NCBI GenBank assembly: GCA_015178975.1
Contig: WHVD01000024.1
Span: 682,001 to 746,000, forward strand
Reading direction: 5' to 3'
Origin: Hysterangium stoloniferum
Taxonomy: Eukaryota > Basidiomycota > Agaricomycetes > Hysterangiales > Hysterangiaceae
DNA length: 64,000 bases
Shown: positions 34,746 to 45,353 of the stretch, in pieces
How positions within the stretch are numbered: position 1 is the stretch's first letter
Layout: every line of letters starts with the position of its first letter
Position numbers and translations under genes: made by a program
Notes under the pieces: generated by a model
Databases searched by the model: none
The model's input: only the letters and a program-made list of their open reading frames with translations
What the model was told of the DNA's origin: nothing

Positions 34746-37700
34746 ATGTATTTCGGCTGTTTCAGCCCTCCTGGCGATCCTCCACCATTTGATGGATGCT
34801 CGAAACCTCGTGTTATTGTGACCAGTGTGACTACTGGTTGTGAGAAAGAAGCCAAGCTAAAATAGAGACGATGTCTCCATATTAAATCTACAATTCAAAA
34901 AGCAGGGGCAAATAAAGAATTTGATCCCCAAGACGTCCGAAAATCGGCTCAAATACCATACACGAGTCACATACCACAGCCCACGGCCTCCCATGACCGA
35001 CATGAACATTAGCGACTTCCCTATCATGGGTCCCTAGGGCACCCATGTCAGATTAAGCGCCATCAAGAAGCATCCTTCCAACGCTTCAAACAGGCGATCC
35101 CGATCACACATCGATCCTTCGTTTCTGGTCTCTCTCCGTCTGTTGCCAAATAGAGGTTGTGTAGGGTATCGGCCGATATGGTTTCATTACATCTAAAACA
35201 ATAAAGATAAATACTCTTATTTTTGTCCATAAATAATTCAGAATTATCGTCATTCCGCTGATGTCAAAATGAAAGAAAATAGTTTACCGATTTGTACTTT
35301 GGCTTGATCTATCTTAAGAAAACACGTCAGGCTGTGCGGGACACTTGAAAATCACTATTCATCGCCTTAATAAATATCTGTACAATCTGCCCAGCATTTC
35401 TTGATCTTCTAAGTTTGGATGCATGGTTCCTAATGCTATCGCTTGATACTTTTGGCGCTCTAATATTTCCCATTGGTATAGGCTTGTTCCTTACCACCCC
35501 AGGTTTACTCTGCACTACGACCGAATCCAATCACTTGAGAATAAAATCATCACTTCTACAACGACGATGAAGCCCCTTGGTTTCACCAAACCTATTGTGG
35601 TCAGGAGCAGGATCACTCTGACGGCGGTAATGCACCTATCAATGTTCCTGTGTTAGGACATGTATCTGCCCTTCTTTCGCACATTGAACCATACTCATAT
35701 CACTGCCAAGCACCAATGTCGACACCGCCTCACAAAGAATATTATCAGTCATCCTTCATCACTGCGTCTCGGATATGCAGTTCAAGGTGTTGAATATACT
35801 GACGGATATGTCCATATTTCTTGGCTACCAGCTCCCGCATTTTAACCGAGGTTTTAGTCCCTTCGCGGCTGCCGTCACAGGATTCAAGCCATTGGCAAAC
35901 ATCGAGTTAAACATGGAGCAGTTGCAAGATTGTTCGGTTTGCTTCCAGTGAGTGATATGAAACGCTCCTTATATTCGGTTTGCTACAATGACGTGTGAGT
36001 GGCGGTGGCGATTATTTGTTGCTTGTGATGTTGTCACTTACCGGTTGCGTTCCCGTTAGATGGCATCCATTCTCAAAAGGCAGCCTTGTGACGGTGTTGA
36101 TGAGCAAGCCATTCAAAGGCGGACCCAGCCGCGTCGCGCACCTGCCACACGCGCTGCGTGTACACATCGAGGAGACGATCTGTCGTGAGCTCAAGCAACG
36201 GTCAGTGTTATATGGAGCGATGAATAACACTGGAGGCACCCCAAGATTTTTGGAGTTGGAAAACCTTTAGAAAATCTTGCTATTTGGCCAAATTTTCTAA
36301 GCATTTTTTGAACACAAAAACTGTTTGAAAATTTTGAGTATTAGCAGGTTTTTCTGAGGCCAAAAATTGTATCTGAAAATCCTAAAAATCTGCATCAGGA
36401 AATTGTAAGGAAACATTGTTAGAAATAGCCTATTTTTTATGGATTTTATGAATGAGAAAACTCTTAAAAAACCCTGTATTTTGTTAGGGTTTTTCCACCC
36501 AACATAATCCTATGAAAACTGTAATAATGTGCCTAGAGAAATTAATTAAAAACTACATATTTCTACTCAATTTTGCCCCTCAGGGAATTGAGTGAAAACT
36601 GTGATTTCCTGTCTGAAAAAATCTTGTGAGAAGACAAAGTTTTCTTAAAGTTTTGTCAAGGGGAAAACCATAATGAAATTTAAAATTTAATCATGTGAGT
36701 TTTTGTGACACTTTGTGACTTTTTGCAATACTTTGCGACTTTTTACGACACTTTGCGACTTTTTGCGACACTTTAGCGACTTTGTGTGACACTTTGCGAC
36801 TTTGTGTGACACTTTGCGACTTTGTGTGACACTTTGTGACACTGTGCGACTTTTTGCGACACTGCAAGACTTTTTGCGACACTTTGTGACTTTGTGTGAC
36901 ACTTTGTGACACTTTGCGACTTTGTGACACTTTGCGACTTTGTGTGACACTTTGCGACTTTGTGTGACACTGCCGCTTCCTCTCCCCACCCACATCACTC
37001 CCATAACACTCCCCCTCTTCTCACTCGCACCCGCCGAGCTGAGTCCGATCCCGAGCTGCGGTGTCCCCAGGCCCATGTTCAGCGTGCCCCCGCCACTGCC
37101 CGCATTGCTATTCCGCCCACTGTTCCTGCCGCCTCCACCCGGACCACCCACGCCGCCACCAGACGCACCCCGCGGGATGCCAGAGAGATAGTCCAGCCAC
37201 GACCCGCCGTCTTCTCAGCGAGGCATTGTACGGGCTCCAGTCTTGCCCTGGTCCACCACCGCTGCCGCCGCCGCCACCACCACCTGACCCCCCTCCTGCA
37301 GACCCGGGCTGTACACCCGGCCCACCGCCATCACCATGCACAGGCCAGGCCATCTCCAGCACACCAGCCCCCGCGCCAGCACTCTGCCCCGCACCTCCAG
37401 CGGCACTACCCCCCGTGCTCGCTGCGCCCGCCGCCAGGAGCGACGCAAATGGATTGTGGCTGTGGTGGTACGCGTTCTGGGGGTGGTGCACATGCGTGTG
37501 CTGCGGCGGCACGGGGAAGAGATGCGGTTTGTACGGCACGTGGACGTGCAGCTGGGCGTGCAGGTATCCGGTTGCGTAGCCTCCTCCCCCTCCTCCCCCT
37601 CCTCCCCCCTCCCCCTCCTCCCCCCCTCCCCCTCCTCCACCACCGCCGCCACCAGGGCCACCAGGGCCCCCTGCCGACACGGGTCGACGCAGTGCTGTGT

Positions 37701-40330
37701 CTTCTGAAGCTCTGTCCGCCGCCGCCTCCGCCGCCTGTCCCCGGCCCTCCCCCTGCTGCGTGGGGTTGTTATACCCCCCGGGGACGTTGTCCCGCCCCCG
37801 CTGGGTGGCGGCGCCGCCCTGCCCGGGGCCTACTACTCCAGCAGCCACCACTACGCAGATGCCGTGCCCACGCTGAACGGACCCGCCATCTACGCGGACC
37901 CTGACAACCACTTCCCCCCCACCACGACATGGCACCCCGCCTTCCCGCCCTCCGAGAAGCTCGAGAGCCCCACCTTCCCCAAGCTGGGGCACAGGTACGG
38001 CGGCCACAGCCCGCACGGGCCACACGGTGGCAGCGGCGGTGGCGGTGGCGGACACGGACACGGGCACGGGCAGTGGGGGCGGCAGCGGCGGAGAGGGGAG
38101 GGCGGCGCGCCGGGGTTTGGGAGGCTGACGGCGCCGGTTTTCTCCCAGGGCCCTCGGGGCTCGCCGACCATGTCGAGCTCGAGCACCACCACGACGAGCT
38201 GGAGTGGTGCGGCGGGGGTTGGATCGGGGGCGGGGCCGGGCTGTTTCTCGCACGCACGCGGGGAGGCATACGACTCCCACCACACGTCGTATACCGGCTC
38301 ATATCACCTGTACACGTCGACGACGCGCCAGTCGTACCAGCACCTGTCGGGCCTGGGGACCACGCTTGCGCTGTTCCCCACAAATGTGCAGCATGGCAGT
38401 CTGTGGAGCAGTATGCGGACGATGAAAATGGAGATATGAATGGGATCGTTTCACCATCGTCTCCTCTGGCCAGCTCCCTTTTGTTATTTCTCCCCCCACT
38501 TCTATTCCTGTCCTCTCTACCTACACTTCGACTTCGATTCCCCTTTTCTTGCTCACCATATTATATCGCATCATCATGCCCACACCACCTCTCCCCGTCT
38601 TGTCACCCCGCCCCGGCCAGTGCTGCGCCAGCTTTCAAGATTTGTCCAAGTAAAAGTATATTCTACCTAATATGTTTAATGTCTCGTTTATATCCTGTGC
38701 CTGATGATACTGGTATTGATACTCAACTACCTGTACCTATAGACCCTGCCTTGTCACAAAATGCTTTGTGACTTTGTGTGTGGGATGTCACACAAAGTGT
38801 CACAAAAAGTATTATGAATCAAAACCCTATTACATTATACCATTATATCTCAGTCGACAGGTAGATAGGAATTGACTGAGGTAGCTCTTGGTACTTGTAA
38901 GTGTATTTATATGTCTCCGGATGATACCCATAAATCACATGCTTCTCACTGACTCCCAATTGTATTACATCTTAGAGCATGCGTAAGCCCTCATTTCACA
39001 ACAAAAAGTCGCAAAGTGTAACACAAAGTTGCAAAGTGTCGCAAAAAGTCGCAAAGTGTCACAAAAAGTTGCAAAGTGTCACACAAAGTTGCAAAGTGTC
39101 GCAAAAAGTCGCAAAGTGTCACAAAAAGTCGCAAAGTGTCACACAAAGTCACAAAGTGTCACAAAAAGTTGTGCAGTGTTGCAATGCAAAAAGTCGCAAA
39201 GTGTCACACAAAGTCACAAAGTGTCACACAAGTCACAAAGTGTTGCAAAAGTCGCAGAGTGTCACACAAAGTTGCAAAGTGCCACAAAAAGTCGCAAGTG
39301 TTGCAAAGTGTCACACAAAGTCGCAAAGTGTCGCAAAGTGTCACAAAAAGTCGCAAAGTGTCGGAAAGTGTCACAAAGTCACAAAGTGTCGCAAAAAGTC
39401 ACGCAGTGTCGCAAAGTGTCACACAAAGTCGCAAAGTGTCACAAAAAGTCGCAAAGTGTCACAAAAAGTCGCAAAGTGTCACACAAAGTTGCAAAGTGTC
39501 ACACAAAGTCGCAAAGTGTCACACAAAGTCACAAAGTGTCGCAAAAAGTCTTGCAGTGTCGCAAAAAGTCGCTGTGTGTCGCAAAGTGTCACACAAAGTC
39601 GCAAAGTGTCACACAAAGTCGCAAAGTGTCACACAAAGTCGCAAAGTGTCACAAAGTCGCAAAAAGTCGCAAAGTATTGCAAAAAGTCACAAAGTGTCAC
39701 AAAAACTCACATGATTAAATTTTAAATTTCATTATGGTTTTCCCCTTGACAAAACTTTAAGAAAACTTTGTCTTCTCACAAGATTTTTTCAGACAGGAAA
39801 TCACAGTTTTCACTCAATTCCCTGAGGGGCAAAATTGAGTAGAAATATGTAGTTTTTAATTAATTTCTCTAGGCACATTATTACAGTTTTCATAGGATTA
39901 TGTTGGGTGGAAAAACCCTAACAAAATACAGGGTTTTTTAAGAGTTTTCTCATTCATAAAATCCATAAAAAATAGGCTATTTCTAACAATGTTTCCTTAC
40001 AATTTCCTGATGCAGATTTTTAGGATTTTCAGATACAATTTTTGGCCTCAGAAAAACCTGCTAATACTCACAATTTTGAAACAGTTTTTGTGTTCAAAAA
40101 ATGCTTAGAAAATTTGGCCAAATAGCAAGATTTTCTGAAGGTTTTCCAACTCCAAAAATCTTAGAGTGCCTCCAGTGTAATGAGATACTTGACAATGATT
40201 TTCTAGACATGCTGCAGTGATCGGCGATGCGTGTATTGCCTTGATATACATCGCTCTTGTATTCACGCTGTTCGGCGCCATCCTGTACTTCATACACTCT
40301 CGTCTTGAAAACGCGACACGTCAGACCTGA
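34746..40330 (+). CDS. Family B gene: predicted membrane protein with a transposon in its last intron
   Basis: Unrecognised protein. The first exon starts MYFGCFSPPGDPPPFDG at 34,746, with a likely 69-nt intron at 34,837-34,905. Middle exons are less certain but include a hydrophobic stretch (FGALIFPIGIGLFLTTP) at about 35,440. The 3' part is clear: exon to 35,786, intron 35,787-35,880, exon 35,881-35,994 (VARLFGLLPVSDMKRSLYS), intron 35,995-36,059, exon 36,060-36,200 (LPHALRVHIEETICRELKQR), and last exon 40,207-40,330. The last exon encodes a membrane helix (ACIALIYIALVFTLFGAIL) and stops at 40,330. Phases agree across all these joins. The last intron is 53 nt (GTCAGT..CTAG) once the 3.95-kb element and one TAA are set aside. 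Two membrane segments suggest an integral membrane protein. The 5' exons could be wrong. Confidence 0.5.
36690..36975. repeat. Left subterminal array of the CACTA-like element
   Basis: About a dozen copies of a 16-22 bp motif around 'gcgactttgtgtgacac', varying as 'gcgactttttgcgacac'. It is the inverse of the right array. Such arrays bind the transposase in plant CACTA elements. A binding role here is inference. Open frames through it (many KVSQ/KCHT repeats) are artefacts of the period. Confidence 0.85.
36976..37800 (-). pseudogene. Captured host gene piece 1 (Gly-rich), minus strand
   Basis: On the minus strand a plausible protein can be followed: RGRDNVPGGYNNPTQQGEG near 37,780, ALRRPVSAGGPGG, a Gly/Glu-rich tract, then YATGYLHAQLHVHVPYKPH, QHTHVHHPQNAYHHSHNPF and LEMAWPVHGDGGGPG, then a block ending DYLSGIPRGASGGG near 37,160. 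A single-base frame change occurs at about 37,205. The mixed, non-repetitive sequence between the Gly runs suggests real coding ancestry. It reads into the subterminal array without a stop of its own. No domain recognised. The opposite strand is also open because of GC richness. Confidence 0.4.
37801..38439 (+). CDS. Captured host gene piece 2 (His/Ser/Gly-rich), plus strand
   Basis: The plus strand is open from about 37,707 and becomes protein-like at 37,820 (GAYYSSSHHYADAVPTLNG, then NHFPPTTTWHPAFPPSEK). A Gly/His run (GGGGGGHGHGHG) follows, then a Ser/Thr/Tyr-rich tail (SYHLYTSTTRQSYQHLSG), with a stop at 38,439. An in-frame ATG lies at 37,864, giving 191 residues, but the frame starts earlier, so the true start was probably left behind. 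About 250 bp of pyrimidine-rich sequence after the stop resembles a 3' untranslated region. It stands back to back with the minus-strand piece at about 37,800. It may be the other half of one host gene inverted, or a second gene. Function unknown. Confidence 0.45.
   Translation: MGGGAALPGAYYSSSHHYADAVPTLNGPAIYADPDNHFPPTTTWHPAFPPSEKLESPTFPKLGHRYGGHSPHGPHGGSGGGGGGHGHGHGQWGRQRRRGEGGAPGFGRLTAPVFSQGPRGSPTMSSSSTTTTSWSGAAGVGSGAGPGCFSHARGEAYDSHHTSYTGSYHLYTSTTRQSYQHLSGLGTTLALFPTNVQHGSLWSSMRTMKMEI
38752..39712. repeat. Right subterminal array of the CACTA-like element
   Basis: More than thirty copies of a motif around 'gcaaagtgtcacacaaagtc' and 'gcaaaaagtcgcaaagtgtc', the inverse of the left array but about three times longer. 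A solo LTR splits it at 38,810-39,003. The very long Lys/Ser/Val open frames in all three phases (212 to 248 codons) reflect a period not divisible by three with few stops, and are not genes. Confidence 0.85.
38810..39003. mobile_element. Solo LTR inside the CACTA-like element, AAAAG duplication
   Basis: A 194-bp fossil LTR, minus orientation (TGTTGTGAAATGAGGG on the minus strand), is flanked by AAAAG at 38,805-38,809 and 39,004-39,008. It matches the LTR at 44,654-44,857, so the source family is the copia-type element present there. It must have arrived after the array existed. Confidence 0.85.
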
Positions 40331-41587
40331 GCGCGCGGCTGATCGCGCACCGCCAGTATATGACGGTAAGGTTGAGGGCATCAACCCGGCTGATCACCCA
40401 CCCGCTGTGGATGACGGTAATGTCGAGGGCACACACGCGGATCCCGACTCTACCCCACGTATCCTGTGGGAAGACAAGGGAAAGGGAGTCGACATTAGAG
40501 AGTATGGCCCCCTCATCCTGGATGGATCGCTGTTCACAGGATCATTCGCCCAGCGCATTGTGAAAGGTTTGTCCAAGGTCTTGTAATTAATGTCATCATA
40601 TACTGACTTGACTTAATTTGAGCAGGACCTAATGCTGGGACGTTCCATCTCCACATCGTTTCCAAGGCGAATACCACCATTCCCCCCAAGTTCACTGCCG
40701 GTCATGATATTGTGGATGTGGATGACGGTAACGTCAAAGGCGCCGATGAAGAGCCGGACTATACCCCACGTATCTTATGGGAAGACAGGGGAAGGGGTCG
40801 ATCTTAGAGAGTATGACCCTCTCATGCTGGATGGATCGCTGTTCACGGGATCATTCGCCCAGCGCATTGTGCAAGGTTTGTCCGACGTCGTTTAATTAAT
40901 GTCATTGTATACCTATTTGACTTAATTTGAGCAGGACCTAACGATGAGACGCTCCATCCCCACATCAGTCTCAAGACCAATACCACCATCCACCCCAAGT
41001 CACAAACTGCCGGTGATGATGGATCGGAGTGTATGGTACCGGGTTCGTGTGGTTTATTTTACTTTTCATAATATATTACTTAAATATCCTACTATTCACA
41101 GAATCTTCCCTCATCCACCACGACGATGAAGCCACTGATCAGAAAGTGTTCGCCAGTACGAACACGCAGACAGACCTGTCTCCAGCATTTGGTTCGTACA
41201 CTTCATCCCTTCGCGCGGATCTGTAAAAACTCATCAAAATCCGCGATAATTGCAGATATCCCTGTGACAGCCTTGCTCCCGGTTTCCCCATTCGTTCACC
41301 ATGCTGTGTCTTGCCAATTCGACCCCTCGCACGCTAGTGCTACCCCCGCCGCGATGGACAGTGAAGGGATCAATAATCATGGATACGGACAAGGTAGTGA
41401 CTCCTTTATCCTAATGCGTCATTTATTAAATTGATATTTTGTGCAAATATAGAAGTCTATGCAAACACGTCGTATAGGAGCAATCTGGGGCGGCTCATCA
41501 TCTAGTACGCAGTACGTTGCACCACTCCTTTCTCTCATATATCATTAACTTTAATTAAATTTAGGATCTGCCCTCACACGACGGTAC
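40331..41587 (+). pseudogene. Family D gene, 3'-truncated copy
   Basis: This starts just after the family B stop. Exon-like stretches read HPPAVDDGNVEGTHADPDS, TPRILWEDKGKGVDIREYG and LDGSLFTGSFAQRIVKGLS. The last of these modules is repeated at about 40,715-40,890 (DDGNVKGADEEPDYTPR, LMLDGSLFTGSFAQRIVQG). Intron-like ends (TTAATTTGAGCAG at about 40,612-40,625 and 40,923-40,936) follow each module. Downstream, SPAF joins IPVTALLPVSPFVHHAVS over a GTTCGT..TTGCAG intron at about 41,190-41,253. At 41,587 it breaks into a family A fragment, so the 3' exons seen in the second copy are lost. Function unknown. Confidence 0.45.
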
Positions 41588-42493
41588 GGGCCAGTCGATC
41601 GGTTCAAGACGACGCGGCCTTTGGTAAGTTCCTTCAAAATCATTTTACGCTGCCAAGACTTGGAAGGCTAGTTCAAGAGTGTGTTGATTTAGTGAAGTAG
41701 GGATAACTTGCATCAACCTTGAATACACTGGAAATACTCATGTCTGAAGTTGTAGACCCACATACACGACTGAAATTCGGAAAGGACTGGGGATGGTTTT
41801 ATATGTGGTCGCGGATTACCCTTGTAGACAGCGGAGGAACATCATGACCTCTTTGGGTGCGGCCTTCATATGGTGTCCTGGGGTGTATTGGTCAGATAGA
41901 GACAGGCCAAATGAGATTACGTCATCACTTTACAACGTTTTAGTCAAGTCGCCGTTGCACACCAACTTGGATGAGGTTGCACGAGCATTTGTCGCACGGT
42001 TAGCTCGTTCTCTATCAGACTTTGATCATCTCATACTTTGGGGCCTTGCGATTATCGTAGAAGCCATCTCCCACGTGCGTCAACTATCTGGACAGGAAGT
42101 CGGTGATCAGAGGTTACATTGAATTGTGGTTAGTACGGCCGTGCGTCACGACATGACATAATTTCATCCCCCCCACAAAACCATAACAGACAAAACCACT
42201 GGCGACTATCTCCCGGTTATGGGCATCCTATAAAGCTTGTCGTATGTCGGATCCACCAAGATGCATGGTTTTGATATATTGCCGGAGCTATATTGAATGT
42301 TTTAGTGGACGACCTACACATGCATATAGCGTGATTGACACGTCATATTAATTTGAGGACATCACATTCCCTGGTTTGGTGTATTTACTACTTGAAAACC
42401 TTCTTCGACGACAGCACGCTTCTCACCGATCACATCAACCAGCTCAATGTCGTTTCTCCGTTCATTGGGTGTATCGTAAGGTCCGTTCACAAT
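41588..42493 (+). pseudogene. Family A gene copy 9, both ends missing
   Basis: It begins mid exon 2 (matching 27,008 onward) directly after family D sequence. It runs through exon 3 (GAAFIWCPGVYWSDRDRPN, LHTNLDEVARAFVARLARS) and ends within RSVHN at 42,493, where a 51-bp tandem repeat starts. It is nearly the same as the corresponding part of copy 7 at 26.4-28.2 kb, so the duplication is recent relative to the other copies. Confidence 0.6.
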
Positions 42494-42625
42494 ACGAGGC
42501 GTGCACAGGTTCGGATTCGGATTCGGTGCGGCACACGCTTCTCAACGAGGCGTGCACAGGTTCGGATTCGGATTCGGTGCGGCACACGCTTCTCAACGAG
42601 GCGTGCACAGGTTCGAGTTTGGTTC
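42494..42625. repeat. 51-bp tandem repeat, about 2.5 copies
   Basis: The unit starts 'acgaggcgtgcacaggttcg' and ends 'cacgcttctca'. Two full copies are essentially identical and a third is partial. It marks the junction of truncated family A copy 9 and a decayed copia element. The near identity implies recent expansion. Confidence 0.8.
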
Positions 42626-44857
42626 AGGTCGACTTCGTAGCGTGAGTGTCTGCGACGATAAAGCGAGCGGCTAGTCAAAGCCGTACAAGTCTAGTGGTTT
42701 CAGCCCCACTCGGCGTTGCTTGATAGTGCTCTTCAAGCTAGGTTATACGGTTGAGTTAGAGTTTGAAAGTTCAGAATACACTTGACTCGGTTTGGGTACA
42801 AAGAACGCGTTGCAAACGTATCAGACATTGGAGGAAATTGCATGCAGAGGTCAGGGTAAGGTAACTGTTCCACATCACAGTGGACAGTGTCAATGATGTT
42901 GAACACATATGCAATATATACGGTGGCGATGAGAGAACAGAGCAGAAGTAATTGAACTCAGACGTGGAATTGGCCAAAGAAATGCGAGTGACCGGGTCAG
43001 CGATGGTTCCAACGCCTGTTCCACGCACAAGGGGCTTGTTTTCTTTGTCGATAAAAACAACGCTTCCCCCCCTCCGAATATGGGGTAGCATCCAGCTTTG
43101 TGAAAAGGTCCGATCGATAGGAGATTGTGTGAAAATCCAGGAGTATGCCAAACGTTCAGGAAGCTAATATTAACAGATTTTCCATTGAAAATTACCCTTT
43201 TAGTGACTGTGCCAACACCATGTATTTGGAAATTTCCTCCCGCAGTGGCTATTGTTCCTTGTTTCCCGTTAAATGATGTGTAAGATAGGAAGTCACCAAT
43301 GTTTACAAAGCAATGGTCGCTGGCTGTCGAATCAGCGTATGTGAGGTTACGGGGTTGGATGGACTTGGTTGCTTGAGTGACGAGAGCGTAAAAGTTGTCC
43401 CCAGATGTAGATGCTACGGATTCTGTACGGACTCGAGCAATTTCGGCGGTAGGTGTCTGTGGCTCTGATTTTGGGGTAAATTGTCCATTGACATTCCCTT
43501 TTCTCTTCCACCAGTCTGTGAACTGGCCCTCATGTCTCCCCCAGGCTTAAACACTTATCGATGGTATATCCGGTCTTTCGGCATACGGGATTCGACCATA
43601 CTAATGAACTTCGGGTTGCTTTTTGTTACATTGTCACTAGTGCCTGGCTTGTTTGGACGGCTGGCCCTCTATATCGCGCTAGCGTCGCGTCGTGCATTGT
43701 GAGTCTCGCTATAACCGCCGCCGATGTCTTCTGACGGTATAGTGTGGCTAATGTATATAGACCACTCCCCCGGCATTGATCCTAAAATGATGGTGCGAAA
43801 AATCAAGGCCGTCAATCTTGCTACCCTGTCCAATCGCCTTTTTCCAAGCTTCTCCAAGGACTGCAAAATGCGCTGTTACTGTATATCAGCACCGTCGGTA
43901 TGTCTTTGTTATGGCAAGTGCGTTCCACGCCTCTGCTGCAGTTTGGGTTGTTTTTATTCCAAAACCGAGTGGATTCTTAACATTGAGGACAATCATGCTC
44001 CTTGCGTACGCATCGCACTGTGGCCATTCATCCAGTGTTGGTGTCGTGGATCCCCAATACCTCGTCGACGTTGGTGTTGGAACATTCAGGGGTCAGTGTG
44101 GGTTTAATGATACTTCCATATAGGTACCCTTGCATTAGCTGCGGATAGGATGGTTTCTTTCCAAGAGTACCACGTGTTTCCATTGAAACACTCATCGGTA
44201 AGAAGTTGGAACAACGATGGCTGTGTTGGCATGTTTAGGTGTCAGGTATAGTCAGATTGGAGTTCGTTATGATCGGGTCGGGGTCAGCGTGGTCGGGGCC
44301 AATATTCAGATTGGGGTTCAGTACGTTTGGTTCGCACACAGGGTCAGTTAGGGTTCGGGATCAGCTCCTTGATCGTAGCTGAGTCGGTTCGGGTTCGTTA
44401 TAGTCGGATTGGGGTCAGCGCGGTCGGGGGACAATAGTCGGTGCGATGGCTGGATCAAGGATCAATTCAGAGGTCAGCGTTCGGCTTGTCTCGATTTGTT
44501 GTTTAGTAACTTGGGTCGTGGATCAGGCTCAGGATAGTTTACTTCAGTGATCGGCTGGGGTCAGTTTTGTATTTAGATCGGGGTTGATTGGTTCGGAATC
44601 CTTGTATCATGTTATCAATATCTGTTCAGCAACTTGGGACGGGGCCCATAACGTATTATCAATGGAGACCCTATAACAATAATTATATCTCAGTCGACGG
44701 GTAGATAGGAATAGACTGAGGTAGCTCTTGGTAGTTTGGGTGTATTTATACGTGACTTCGGAACAAAAGGGACGGAGATACCCGTAAATCACGTGCTTCT
44801 CACCGACTCCCAATTGTATTACGTCTTAGAGCATGCGTAAGCCCTCATTTCACAACA
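42626..44857 (-). mobile_element. Ty1/copia-type LTR retrotransposon fossil, 5' part only
   Basis: On the minus strand a 204-bp LTR (44,654-44,857) is followed by a leader rich in 'gggtcagcg' type repeats. A gag region (PSLFQLLTDECFNGNTWYS, typical of copia gag) starts near 44,240 and is followed by a worn zinc-knuckle region and protease-like region to about 42,800. Integrase, reverse transcriptase, RNase H and the other LTR are absent, so it is truncated as well as broken in several places. The LTR matches the solo LTR at 38,810-39,003. It is clearly older than the copia copy at 58.9-63.3 kb, judging by its decay. Confidence 0.65.
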
Positions 44858-45353
44858 GAAGGGCCTCCGCCGGGATCGCCCCCGCCATGCTAGCATTCAC
44901 CCCCGTGCAATCTTTAGCCCCACCTGTTGTCGTGTCACAGGTTTAATGTACAATACAATGCACTACCGATGCCATAGACTCTACGACTACCACAGTCAAG
45001 AAGGAGGGCAGGTAGTCAACTGTTACAAATAGTATGACTTAGTTCAAGGAGTAGTAAGAATCCACTAAGGAATACATAGTTTCATGAGGTTCGTATTTAA
45101 GTACAAGAAGACGGTAGCAAGGATCATGGGTCATGTGGTCATATAATACTGGACAATAGAACAATTAGCCTACAACGTGAACAAAAAGAATAGTGAGACA
45201 AAAGTCCCGATAGAGACGTACAATAATCCAAACGGGGTTCCGTGCCCCTTTCAACTTTATAGGTACGCATTAGCCTAATTCCAACATCAACGAATTTAAC
45301 TCGGCCTGCCCAGATATAAACACCATACATTATACAGTCTCCACACTTGAGCC
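44858..45353 (+). repeat. Family B leader, second copy
   Basis: It matches the leader at 34.4-34.7 kb. It starts right at the copia LTR edge ('gaagggcctccgccggg' here, 'gaagggcttccgccggg' at 34,512), so the LTR element inserted at this point. About 240 bp between 45,020 and 45,290 is absent from the first leader. No gene is seen. Confidence 0.5.

Larger units (their letters stand above)
36228..40177. mobile_element. CACTA-like (CMC/EnSpm-type) DNA transposon carrying cargo, no transposase
   Basis: Ends are CACTGGAGGCAC at 36,228 and its inverse GTGCCTCCAGTG at 40,177, with TAA on both sides (36,225-36,227 and 40,178-40,180). The terminal inverted repeats run about 460 bp with few differences, then pass into arrays of a roughly 20-bp motif. 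CACT-type ends, a 3-bp duplication and subterminal motif arrays together fit CACTA elements. PIF/Harbinger also makes 3-bp TWA duplications but usually lacks CACT ends and such arrays. I find no transposase, so it is non-autonomous. The centre (36,975-38,700) is strikingly GC-rich against AT-leaning surroundings and looks captured. A solo LTR sits in the right array. Confidence 0.8.

Noticed and set aside
37108-38283. A 391-codon minus-strand frame and a 314-codon plus-strand frame through the GC-rich island
   Set aside because: High GC removes stop codons on both strands. Only sub-stretches look protein-like, and those are annotated separately.
38979-39725. Three overlapping open frames of 212 to 248 codons rich in Lys, Ser and Val
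   Set aside because: They are translations of the subterminal 20-bp motif array in all three phases, with no composition typical of a protein. The left array gives the same artefact on the other strand.
36228-40177. PIF/Harbinger assignment from the 3-bp TAA duplication
   Set aside because: CACT-type ends and long subterminal motif arrays fit CACTA better. It is kept as the second choice because no transposase is present to decide.
44260-44560. GT/GG-rich repeats as telomere-like or a separate satellite
   Set aside because: They are irregular and lie between the LTR and gag of the decayed copia element, so they are treated as its leader.
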